Source of the DNA: Mycocentrospora acerina
Lineage: Eukaryota > Ascomycota > Dothideomycetes > Pleosporales
Assembly: GCA_022701365.1 (NCBI GenBank)
Contig: JAKUHH010000124.1
Span: forward strand, 221,079-285,078
DNA: 64,000 bases
Direction of reading: 5' to 3'
How positions within the stretch are numbered: position 1 is the stretch's first letter; the number at the start of each line of letters is the position of its first letter. This document shows positions 12,100 through 22,225 of the stretch, in pieces. The position numbers and the translations under genes are program-made. The notes under the pieces were generated by a model. It was not told where the DNA came from and did not search any database. It saw only the letters and a program-made list of their open reading frames with translations.

Positions 12100-13400
12100 G
12101 GTCACAGCTGAGATACTTCGCTGTGTATAAGATGTGTGTAGCAAGATCTTACATACCTAAAAAGATTTATTTAGTAACAATAGCAAAAGAATTAAAAGAA
12201 CTAATAGTGAAGTATTTAAAGTAATTAATTAAGAACACAACGCCTATATTGTGAAAGCTTATTTTCTACTTATTTTAAACAACTCTAAAAGTCATAACTG
12301 TTTAAAGTTTTTAAATCTCTATAAAGAGAATAACATTAGATAAACTTTACATAGTATTTTTTTTAAACAGTTTAGCTCCTTAAAATTAGTAACTTCTTAC
12401 TATTGTATTAATTTATAGTTGTAAGATTATTTACTAAATTTGCAACTGCATTTAATATATATTTAAGCTTATATTTTAAATAGCTTGTAAGCAGCTTCTC
12501 CTTAATTTAATGTATCAACTAATTTCTGCTCATCCTTTTAAGGGGCAGTCTTAGTCTTACTCTAGCTAGACGTTGTTCTGTTAAGGCTTATCATGCAGCT
12601 CTGTACGCCTACCTTAGCTACTTTAGTAGAGGCTCTTTCGGAGGGTTAAAGCTTAATAGATACTACTGTATAATTGTAGTTAGTAGCATAAATGTTTCTA
12701 ATAGAACTTTAACTAGTAAGGCAATATCTTATCTAAAGAGAAGGGCTAAAGTGATAATGCGTAAGAAAATGACTAGCTCTAATTGAGCTATTAATACAGT
12801 AAGAAAGTAGAAGCAACACAAGAAGTAATAACTTTAGAAGAACATAGTTTAAAGAAAAGCGCTAAAATAGAAACTGTAAGTGAACAATTAGGAGGAACTT
12901 GTTGTATTATTAAGAGTATAGGACTTAGAGACTATATAGGAGTTGAGTGCTCACGTGCAAGCACACGTGCTTGCACCTGTGCGCTCTCAGGCGTAGGCTG
13001 ACACAGGCTATAGAGCATTATAAAGTAGTTTTTCTGTATCCTTTTGTGCAAGACTTACAGGTGTAGAGAATAGTATTTTTTAGCATATCTTCTAGTCCTA
13101 GCACTCCCATATGTCTTGCAGTAGACATTCAGACCCTATTCAGATCACTCTCTTTGTACCTGCTTTGTTACATGTTTTTTAGTGCTATTTATTATTATTT
13201 TTGAATTATTATTTCATATTTAGATGCTTTTACTGCAAGCAATAAGCTACTTTATTTTAAAAATTATGTAAACTTTCTTATAAAGAACTGGTACATTTTT
13301 AAAGTTTAGATTACTAATTTAATAGGATCCTAGCATAGAAGCTAATATACCTGTTTAGCATGCATACCTTTGAGGTACCTTATGCATTTTCATGCGAGCT
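12100..13400. repeat. AT-rich, RIP-type repeat block
   Basis: About 1.3 kb of strongly AT-rich, TpA-rich sequence with stops in every frame. Two parts recur elsewhere in diverged form: about 12870-12960 matches about 46100-46195, and about 13015-13165 matches the reverse complement of about 52565-52735. It is therefore a relict copy of a dispersed repeat. The element type is not recognisable. Confidence 0.6.
12955..12976. repeat. 10-bp-arm palindrome inside the dispersed repeat
   Basis: Perfect inverted repeat GTGCAAGCAC - AC - GTGCTTGCAC. It sits in a GC-richer patch (TCACGTGC...CACGTGC) surrounded by AT-rich DNA. The related copy near 46180 keeps a CACGTGCTGACACGTG patch at the same place, so a palindromic CACGTG-containing patch seems to be part of the element. 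Confidence 0.6.
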
Positions 13401-13589
13401 CGTTTGTTCAGCCATGAGACAGAGCTTTCATGTTTCAACATGGTGTTCGCAATGCGCTAAGACACGGCAGCTGCACGATGGATGCAAGGTGCATGGGGTA
13501 TAAAGACCCACTGAATTGGGATACAAGCTACGCTGATAATTGCGTCAAGAAATGATAGATCTTGCGTAAATATTTCTTTTTTACTAAAA

Positions 13590-14500
13590 ACGAATATGGC
13601 GCGCTCTAAAGAAATTGATACAGCTAGCTTCGCGGAATCGATCCTGCTTGACTACATGCACTTTAAGGTTTAGGTCGATCTCGAGTCCTTAGGCATTGAC
13701 TATGAAATTTGACGCCTCAATTGTTTGAAATTGGCTAGATCATTGCTTACGGATAAGCAGTTGAGATCCTTTGTTAATTGCAACTCGTATGAGGCGGACT
13801 TCAACGTCGTTCTTCTTCAGCAATGCAGGCAATCCATGATTTAAATGTCGGGGAAATGTGTTTGAATCTTGCTTCGCGCTCTGTACGCGAATCCTCTCGC
13901 TGCGTTAGATGAGAAGATTGAGAACAGACAGCGTTCAAGTAATTAGGCGTGAAAATTACTGTATGTGACAGTCCCCCAACCCTGTCATGCATCGTGGTGA
14001 TACAGATGACACGTATCTCCGCTAGTCTCGTACATTTCATTCCAGGAAGAATTTTTCGTAGCGGTAAAACTGATGATGGCGAATTCGAATTTCCGAGACT
14101 GTGGCCTATTGCTGATGTATTGCAGCTATTTAGACGTATTACAAGCCCAAATTCGATTCAAATAAACTGTCCATCAAGGTCACTTCCACCTTTGAAGGCT
14201 TGAATGCATATTACATTCTGAAGGAAGTAACTGGAATCAACTCTCTCGGGACAATTTCTTTTACAAAGGAGCAGGCTAGGCCTACTGCAGAGACAGGCTG
14301 CGTCTTCAAATCACCCCTCGTGCGTGAGCTGAGTTTGTATTTCGACAATAGGTAAGACAACCTCGGCGCCCCACCTTACCATTTGCTAATTGTGTCCTAG
14401 CAATGTCAACAAGGAACCCAATTTTTTTTTGCCTGTGGGCCCAATAATCTTACCGGCGCCACCACTATGTAACCAACATTAAAGCGTACAGCGTCATTAA
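13590..14500 (+). pseudogene. Decayed, unrecognised gene remnant(s)
   Basis: Composition returns to gene-like. The clearest piece runs from about 14145 to 14396 in one frame, with some 65 sense codons (including FEGLNAYYILKEVTG and CVFKSPLVRELSLYFDN). A well-formed intron follows (GTAAGA, a GCTAATTG branch, CCTAG near 14400), then about 25 more codons (NVNKEPNFFLPVGP). Upstream, an ATG at 13596 opens about 24 codons before a stop. The pieces do not join into one clean frame, so I read this as a broken gene. I do not recognise the family. Confidence 0.35.
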
Positions 14501-14905
14501 TATTGGGAAAGTCTTGCCGTTGGCAGGTGTAGCGCCTTCATAATCGCAACGTGTACACTGCGTGCACTCGCATCCACAAAGGTAGGTAACGTAAGCCCTT
14601 GGCAATTTAGCAAATCTCATCCGGATAATCGCTTAGAGGATCTTGCATTTGGACTCCCCGGATCCCCACGGAATGAGGCTGGGTGGCGAGCTACATACAC
14701 CGAGAGCGATGCAGGAAACGCACGGCTTAGGACTACTTGAGTAAGAAATCCTAACGATTCCAATTAAATTTTGATAAAGATAGTCCCAAATTAGGCCATT
14801 GACCTATTCTGTAAGTACCAGTTCTTCGCTGAGGGTAGTGGTCGCAATGGCGCTAAAGAATTTGGCATTTGATGATCGATGAATCTTACTCATCGTGGGG
14901 TTGTA

Positions 14906-14940
14906 CCGTGCCGTGCCGTGCCGTGTCGGGTCGGGTCGGG
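14906..14940. repeat. Pentanucleotide minisatellite
   Basis: Four CCGTG units followed directly by three TCGGG units. It is a small GC-rich tandem array in otherwise non-coding sequence. Confidence 0.8.
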
Positions 14941-15554
14941 CCATGGTGTGCCTATTGGTGCGAAGTACATAAATACATGCTCCCGCAGACCAGGTAGAGA
15001 AATTGCACTACTGTCGTGATATCTACATCGCTCCCAGTTACGAGTCTACACTTGCATGCAGTTTTGGCAAGCTTATGCGTGTGCCTGGCCGCGGATGCGC
15101 CTTGCACTCCCATTAGTGTTGATTTGCGTATTAACCACGCTATCTCCGCGCGAGATCACTGATCCGATCTAATTTGTAATCAAGTTTCAAGGGTTCACGT
15201 TACACCTGCATTCAAGCTAAGGGATATCTTGTGTAACTAGGAGAGCCTTCTGTTAGTGAATCAAAATTACGAACCAAACTATCGAACATGGTCTTGCGTC
15301 TTATGTCATCTAACCGAACCCATCTATTGAATCTAGAAGAGATAAAGATCTTTGGGATCTAACAAAGTATAATTGCGCTGTTAACGTGCGTATGGGACAA
15401 TTAAGTCAGCAGAAACCATTTTATGTATTTTTGGAGGGGCCTAAATTAAAAGAGGATTAGATACTCCACCAACACTGTAGTAAGTATTAGCCCATTGGAA
15501 ATTTCTGGGCAGTAAGACAGAAGACACTAGAGTCGTCAACCAAGACCGCCACCA

Positions 15555-15960
15555 AATGTTACAGTCTAGCCTGGTGCGCCTAGCAGCCGCCTACTTCGGC
15601 GGCATAGTACGCCGGCCCATAGAAAGCCTTGAGTGCATCATTCCAATCAAAGATGGCGTCGCATGTCAGGTAATGTGCAGTTCGCAGACTGCTTTTTAAA
15701 TTCTCTTACGTATTACAAGCGCTAGGTGATGCTACTCCTAAGCACATTCGCGTATTCTACATACGGGACATTTCTGTCACACTTGGCGACATGTACGATG
15801 CCCTTGGGTGATTGGTAATAAAAATCTGGCTTTGCTAAGGATCAGGCATGATACAGAGACGGAAAGGCCACTGAAAATTTAAGCACAGACAGCGAATGTA
15901 TGCAGAATTTCTTAAGGGATGCTGATGGAGTCTACAGGTGCCTAGAGCCGCAAAACTAGT
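15555..15960 (+). pseudogene. Gene-like remnant, family unknown
   Basis: An open stretch from about 15557 reads SSLVRLAAAYFGGIVRR and IPIKDGVACQ, then meets a possible intron (GTAATG...GCTAG, about 15670-15725), then HIRVFYIRDISVTLGDMYDALG and a TGA. Further downstream a second frame reads about 35 codons (ATENLSTDSECMQNFLRDADG). It looks like a coding gene broken by stops and shifts. It lies just downstream of the 3' end of the adenylate-forming gene and could be a lost member of that locus. No family assigned. Confidence 0.35.
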
Positions 15961-15999
15961 ATTTGCATCAGCAGAGACAAGACAGTGCTTGAAGTCTAG

Positions 16000-17520
16000 C
16001 TAGTTGTAATTGTTCACAAATTGAATAATTTTCCTTCCCGAAGTACTTCGCTTGAACATCTTATCGTCTCCTAAAAATACCAACTTAAATCGATGCCGAT
16101 TTGGAGGACAAACATGAAAGAAGAATTCAACACGCTGTATCAAATCCTTCTCGGATATTGCATTGCTGCTCTGGTTGGGGCGAAGAATGCGCAGTTCGAG
16201 TAACCCTTCTAATGAGGGCTCGATTTTGTCCAGTACGACTTGCCACAGCACAACCCCGGACTGAGGATCATTCATCAATGCTTTCAATCCACTGAACTCG
16301 AGGTAGTTACCATCCCACTCGAAGCTGAATCGGCGGTCTCTTCCCTGAAGACGAAATATTCGTAGGTATTCCCAGTCCTGTTCATGAATCATGGATCTGG
16401 TAACTTCAGGAAGACTGTGAATTGACCCAACGTCCCCAGTAATGTATCGCACAAGAGGGTTGCGTAGACGCGTCAAAGAGGTCTGTGCAACGATACCCAG
16501 CTCACCGTCTGGCACAGGCTCGCAATAGGAATCGTGCTCTGAGAATGAAAGTGGGAGAATTTCGATCCTTGTCATTCGTTTATCGAAGACAAAGTCTTCA
16601 TACGATGCAGTGGCCCAATGGCTTCCGGTGAGCTGAGGACAACTGACAGCATACGGACCTGCCTCGGCGCTACCCAAAATTGAGTAGATCTCGATAAGTC
16701 CGAGGACTTCGTAGATATGTGCTCTTTGCGATGGGGTGAGACCCTCGGAGGTGTAGATGATCTTGTTAATTTTGAACTGGGCACGCTCTTCTGGAGGTAT
16801 CGTGGAGATGTAGTGCACGATGGATACAATCTGACTTGACTCGCCACTTAACACAGTTGCGTGGTAGGTGATCATTAGTTGAACAACTTCGGCTGGTGAC
16901 ATGATATGCCCCGCGGCGAGAACGGATGCCCCCGCGTTCTCAAAACATTCCGATGTCAGATCTAAAGACCTGGCACAGCGATTAGTATCGAACTATGGCT
17001 GTGGGCAAGGTTGTTGCGAACCTGTAAAGTTCCCCGCTGGTATGTGTCGTGACTACCCAATCTGAACTTGATAGCAACCCCATTTTGCGAAGGAACCAGC
17101 CGAAACCTGCCCTGGCTCGACGGTTTTCTTGGACATCGGTCACAAAGAGTAATGGTCTCGAACCACTTCCGCCTCCGGTCATGCTTGTGTAAACGCCATG
17201 GCGAAATCCATTATCCGAATCTGTATCGTCCATCAGTCGGTTGATTGTGCTGTAGCTATAGATGTCAGTTTGGAGCTCTGCCTGAAAATCTACAAACTCT
17301 CGGGCCCTCACAGACTACTCCTCCAAAGGGCTGGCTGAGACTTCAGATCTAACTCGGCTGCGTCTTCAGACGCTCTTTCCCGAGCCGTGCGGATGGTTTC
17401 TGCGTCGGGCGGGTATTTGACATTGTGGGCATAGAAAGGATGGATTTTAGCTATCGCTAAAATATCTGCCAAAGTAAAAGGATCTCCGGACACCATGATG
17501 GAAGTTGGTTTAATTGGCAT
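16000..17520 (-). CDS. PaaK-like AMP-forming acyl/aryl ligase
   Basis: Inferred exons on the minus strand: 17520-17319, 17277-17022 and 16969-16000, giving about 475 residues. The intron at 17021-16970 is secure: GTTCGC donor, TACTAAT branch, CCAG acceptor, and it restores YRSLDL. The break near 17311 needs a 41-nt intron (17318-17278) or is a frameshift. Motifs of the phenylacetate-CoA-ligase branch of the ANL superfamily are in order: a P-loop analogue TSMTGGGSGSRP, IIYTSEGLT, the aromatic/Glu motif GSAEAGPYAV, RYITGDVGS (A7-like), the hinge LQGRDRRFSFEWDG (A8-like), and a C-terminal STSGRKII with a candidate catalytic Lys. The expected reaction is ATP-dependent adenylation of a carboxylate, often followed by thioester formation; the substrate is unknown. 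It lies beside the TauD-like dioxygenase (same strand) and the ATP-grasp gene. It is cytosolic: no signal peptide. Confidence 0.75.
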
Positions 17521-18282
17521 TCAGATATTCAGAAGAAAGATTGTAACTTCTGATTCCTTGCGTATGAAAATTATGCTTAGAAGTACTTCATCAATAACAG
17601 GGTTCAGGCACCTTCAACAGATATTTATGATTTCGGGATTTCAGAGGCCGAAAGCGCTGTAATACCCTTCTCGTGTTACTTGCAGAAGGATTCCCCAGTT
17701 TACGGTCTTGGCTGCCGAGATCCCGCTACGCATTGGTCCATGAAGCATCTTAACCTCGATCCTGTGCTCGGTGCGTCTTTGTCATTCGCCGCTAGTTTCT
17801 TTTCAGATCCATTGTGCAACCGAAATATCAACACTCGAAAACCAGCGAAGTACTGCAATCTCATCTCATGCACTTCATTTGTGCTTAAATAGGCAGTTGG
17901 TACCGAATTACTTTTTCTATTCGTCGAATTCTCAGGGAATATACTGCGACTGAGTAAAGTTTACTTCAAAGTGGCGGTGTTCTTCCTACAATACAGACTA
18001 TGGATCGAAGATCGGTTGATCCATACACACAGAGATGACTGGTCAAGTGAACCTGGTCCATGATTGGCACGCTATTGAAGATGCGGATTTCCTATATTGC
18101 AGTCGCACAACGAAATTGTTTCGCTCCCGAAATGATCAGAAACTTAGTGATCATCACCATTGCTCTCGGTATCCAATGACACAGCTTCTCGCATATCTTG
18201 AGTGGTAAAGTCTAAGCCTTGGCGCAATTGCTATAGTACTCCAGTCCTTGGTGTTCAGTAACGACGCTGTCCAAATCTTTTA
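17521..18282. other. Intergenic spacer inside the cluster-like locus
   Basis: About 760 bp between two minus-strand genes. It holds the promoter side of the adenylate-forming gene and the 3' flank of the dioxygenase gene. No coding content is supported. Confidence 0.4.
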
Positions 18283-19233
18283 CTAACAGTAACGCTCAAA
18301 AGGCACCGCGTCCCACCGTACACGACGGAGATGGCGCTCCTCATCGTATATGCGATTCCTAGCGTGCAGCCACCTGCGGTTGTCGATGAGAATCACAGAG
18401 CCTTTAGGCAGGTCTTCCGCGGAGAGTTGCAGACCTAGACCTGATTGAACGCTTCCTTCCCTCATTACTGTCTCCAATTCTTCTAAGGCGCGTGATGCTC
18501 TCTGGCTCAACGCATCCAAGAGATCCTTCCGGTACCTGATGAGCACTTCTCCACGCTCATCATCCGTCACCAATATACTGGCGCGAATTGATTGTTGGTC
18601 AGGAGTTTTGAGAAATTCGGGTGGAACCTTGATTCGGTACTCCGGAAGACTCAAGGAGGTCCGGGTTGTCGGTGACAGTTGCTCGTACAGTTTCTTAACG
18701 CCCATCAGGGATAGCGTCCCACCACCATAGCGATCGTGCTGCAGCACATGGAGAGCAAAGTACCTCGGTGGATGTTCCTCGTAGCTGCAGTCTGTGTGCC
18801 AGGGAAATTCGTCCCTAGTCTCCGACCGCGCTTGACAATCCCCGGCTTGAAAATTGGTGGGACTGGGACGGACATTCCAAAATGCACCTCGAAGGGCGCT
18901 GTGACTGATCGGGAGCCTATGTTCGTGATTCTCATGTAAAGAGGTGATCAATTGTTCGAGGTATTTGCTTTCTGGATCTGGAAACTGTAGGCTGACTTTG
19001 AGGATGCCTAGTTCTCGGAGATGTTCGGCCACCTGGGCAACGTGAAGGGGCTTCCTGGTGTAACTAATCTCAGGCACCATGATATGCGGTATAGTATGGG
19101 AAGATTTGGCAAGAACACGAGGATCTTCGATTGTAGGGGGCCTATATTGCTTCGAAAGGCTGGTAGCAGGGCCGCCACTCCAAGAGGATATTCCAGAGCG
19201 AGAACAACGAATTGACCATGTTTTTCGAAACAT
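18283..19233 (-). CDS. TauD/TfdA-like Fe(II)/2-oxoglutarate dioxygenase
   Basis: Intronless, 316 residues. The iron-binding HxD is in PWHTDCSYEEHPPRY (about residues 146-160); the distal His is in DNRRWLHARN (near residue 293), followed by the 2-oxoglutarate-binding Arg region HLRRVRWD. This is the TauD / gamma-butyrobetaine-hydroxylase-like fold. The family couples 2-oxoglutarate decarboxylation to hydroxylation, desaturation or related oxidation of a small substrate. The first 30 residues are Arg/Ser-rich with almost no acidic residues, which could be a mitochondrial presequence; alternatively a later start removes them (next Met is at IMVPEISY). Its neighbours are the adenylate-forming gene (same strand) and, across a shared promoter region of about 660 bp, the ATP-grasp gene. 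I infer that it tailors the product of that locus. Confidence 0.85.
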   Translation of the reverse strand: MFRKTWSIRCSRSGISSWSGGPATSLSKQYRPPTIEDPRVLAKSSHTIPHIMVPEISYTRKPLHVAQVAEHLRELGILKVSLQFPDPESKYLEQLITSLHENHEHRLPISHSALRGAFWNVRPSPTNFQAGDCQARSETRDEFPWHTDCSYEEHPPRYFALHVLQHDRYGGGTLSLMGVKKLYEQLSPTTRTSLSLPEYRIKVPPEFLKTPDQQSIRASILVTDDERGEVLIRYRKDLLDALSQRASRALEELETVMREGSVQSGLGLQLSAEDLPKGSVILIDNRRWLHARNRIYDEERHLRRVRWDAVPFERYC

Positions 19234-19895
19234 AATAGACGACTCGGAAGACCTTTAATATCGAGATTTTAGTAGAAAATTGATATATTTACGTCTGAAT
19301 GACCCTTTTATATCTGTAACTGATCAGATGTTATCTATTCGCGGAGGCCGAAGGTTGCAATTTTCTCTTAACAATATTCGGGCAAGGGCTTTTGAGGTAG
19401 ACAGGGTATGGCAGTTTCGAGGTAACACAGTCTACAATATTGGTACTGCTTCCGAAATTTGAAGATCAAAGTTCACTAAGAGGGGTATGTGTGTCAGGGT
19501 ATCTGGCTTGTCAAGTTAAAAGCCAACAAGAGGCGTAATTGCTATGTCGTAATACAATCATTTGCAAGCATTACAGTCAGACCTATATTTACTTGTTTCT
19601 CGCTTGAATACCAAGCCACACCACCCTACAACCGGGATTTTGGTCTAATGATACAAAATTTAGCTCTGTCTCAACATAGTACCTGGCAATACTTTGTGCA
19701 TGAAGTGCAGTCTAGGGCCCTGTCAAGTGGTGTGAGTGGACAGCTTCCTACCGTAATTTCTCCACCCATCCATAAGCAGTCAAAGGCCACTATACTTTGC
19801 AGATTAACTCTATTTTAGATTATGAATATTTTGCAGTCTCTGATGAAGATTGCCTCTCGCTGTCAATACCACAACCCGAGTATACCACATTGACC
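19234..19895. promoter_or_regulatory. Shared divergent promoter region (dioxygenase / ATP-grasp)
   Basis: 662 bp between two divergently read start codons. The arrangement allows common control of both arms of the locus. Short frames here have no family content. I could not name a specific factor site with confidence. Confidence 0.5.
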
Positions 19896-21497
19896 ATGGG
19901 CATTTCTCAACTCCAGCAAGCTCACGTTGGCATTGTTGACCTTAGTCTCGAAATCAACGATGCCGTACTGGCACGACAGTACGAGAAGCTCCGTGCCTCG
20001 TTACTGGACATGTGTCCAGCTCATCTCTGGCACAAAGATTCCTATCGATCTGGTTGTCCTATGCCAATTCTCATCAGCAGATTGCATCAGGAACAACTAG
20101 AGACTTTGCACGAAGCACTTGCCATTGCAATTAACGATATCGTGGGCCGGTGGTGGTCTGATTTGGGAGCACGGTTCCCAGAGCGTATGCCATTGGAAAA
20201 AGGTGAAGAGGAACTCTTGAAAGTAGGTGTTATGTTAAGAAATACTTCCGAGCTAACGGCTTGACAGTGGATAGATCTCCAAGTCTCCAGGGGAACCTTG
20301 AACAAGTTCTCCGAGTGCATGGGTTCTTGGAGGCCAGATTTTCTGGTCGAGAACCACCAACTGACCCAGAATGGTGCGGTCGTCGAAGAGAACTTCGTCA
20401 TTACGGAAATCAATGCTCGTTTCTCATTCAATGGATTCATGCATGAAGCCTACGGCCAACAAGCCACAGGCGAGATCCTGCAATTTGCCGGCGCCCGATA
20501 CGCGAATTTAGTCAATGCTACGGACCCCAGAAAGGTATGACTGATGATAGCATTATATGTATTTCCTTCGACAACGCAGACTAATTTGCACTAGATCGTC
20601 AACGGGCTGCTCAGCCTCTTCCAACCCGACCTTCCATTACACCTTCTCAAAGGGCAGGAAGCTGGGATCGACATCCACATGTTTATCGACGCCGTTTGGA
20701 AACGCTTTCGAATCAAACCTAAGCTCATAGCTCCTAAAGAGCTTCGGTTACTACCTGACCCCCAAAGTACGACAGGCTATCGGCTTTGCTGTATCTCACA
20801 AGATGGAAGAGGTACGGCCAGCCTTCAGGATTCATTCATTCATAATGGCGAAATTCTTGAAGAGATTCACCAGATTGGCCTGGAGCTGCATCAACGCGAG
20901 CTAGCTGCTCTAGCACCAGAGATGCTGCGTCAAATAAGCCTATGCTGCTTTAATGATATGCGTACTATACTTTTGGTTCACGACAAGCGCATGCTTGGTA
21001 TCATTCGGCAGGAGATATCCAACATGACGGCTCGTCGGGTATTGAGCAAGACTCATGCTGATGCTCTAGAGCGAGGAATTGTTAACACGATCCTGCCAAA
21101 GTCACCAGAAATGGACAGTCTACTCCAGGCATCTAGGAACTCCATTCTACTACAAAATGAGTACATATTGAAACCATTTCGTAGTGGCAAAGGCGACGGT
21201 ATTATATTCGGCGAGGACCTTAATCCTCGTCAATGGGTAGCGGAGTTGCAAAAATTGCAGTCCCAGGAGCCTAGAAATCTCCATGCTAGCTGTGTGGTAC
21301 AACGACGCATCGTTCCCCGTGAATATGATCTGATGTTGGAGTCTTCCAGAACAACGGATCGATATCCCCTCGTGGGAACGTACCATGTGGCAAATGGACA
21401 GCTGCTAGGCTTGGGGACTTGGCGGGCGAGTCGAGGTCGGATTGTTGCAGTTAGCTCCGGTGGATCTTGGATATGTTCTGTTATTCAACAAGATTAG
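19896..21497 (+). CDS. ATP-grasp-like ligase, unknown substrate
   Basis: Three exons: 19896-20222, 20268-20534 and 20595-21497. The introns are 45 and 60 nt, both phase 0, and the product is 498 residues. The start ATG sits in GACCATGG. The C-terminal third carries an ATP-grasp-like nucleotide loop, YILKPFRSGKGDGIIFGE (about residues 388-405), followed by a helix (RQWVAELQKL) and a strand VVQRRIVP, the usual order Lys - Gly-rich loop - strand. The earlier part has NFVITEINARFSFNGF (around residue 150), resembling the metal/substrate face of circularly permuted ATP-grasp enzymes. The family makes acyl-phosphate intermediates and joins a carboxylate to an amine or thiol. No close characterised relative comes to mind, so the substrate is unknown. 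It is the divergent partner of the TauD-like gene and lies upstream of the ABCC exporter. The ATP-grasp call is moderate; the exon structure is strong. Confidence 0.7.
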
Positions 21498-22225
21498 AAA
21501 TATGCATCTTCGCATAGTCTCGGAGAAAATCAGCTTTGTTTATCAAAAGTATTCTGTAAAGTAGAGCTGCTATCCACAGAATTACTATCTTTCTTTTCCT
21601 TCTGTTTTCTTTCGTATAAGCCTTGAATACGTAAACTTATGTACCTATAGTATCTAGCAAAGCGGCGCGGACTCTGTGGTGGGTATGTGCACCGAAGTAT
21701 TCCCTTGTGATCCTCTTTGTAATCGCCAGACCTGCGTATTGAACGCTAGATCGTAGATCGGTGTTCAGGACGAAACAGTGTTAGCGGAATGCACTGACTC
21801 AGCAGGGTCGGGTAGACGGCGAACTGGATTTGGAAGGCGCATATCCGGACGTATTCTTATGCTGTTGACACAAGCATCTATGGTCTAGCATGCAGGCATG
21901 ATATGACTAATTTTGACTCAACCATGTCTGCAGATCTAAGCTGACCCCGCATACTGTACTGCCTGAGAGGAAAGTCCAGTTGGCGGATGTGGATGGCGAA
22001 CAGGTTGCAGAAGATGCATAGCCGGCCAGGCTATTACACCTAATTCTTATTCCTAACATCGTTAGACCTGTATTGATGAAATCTATCTTGTCAATTATGT
22101 GTATCCCGATTTCCACTATGTTGAAGACCCACATCAGATCTGTATGCTTGTTAATGTGACACAGAAGCGTGAAGTTATCACCCTGAGCGGTTGGTCCATA
22201 TTTGTTCTATTCGTGTCATGGATGC
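21498..22225. other. Spacer and ABCC promoter region
   Basis: About 730 bp between two plus-strand genes. No coding frame is supported. The first ABCC exon might extend or be preceded by a small exon here, since the N-terminus of that protein looks slightly short. Confidence 0.4.

Noticed and set aside
20087..20440. 117-residue minus-strand frame
   Set aside because: It is antisense to exons 1 and 2 of the ATP-grasp-like gene.
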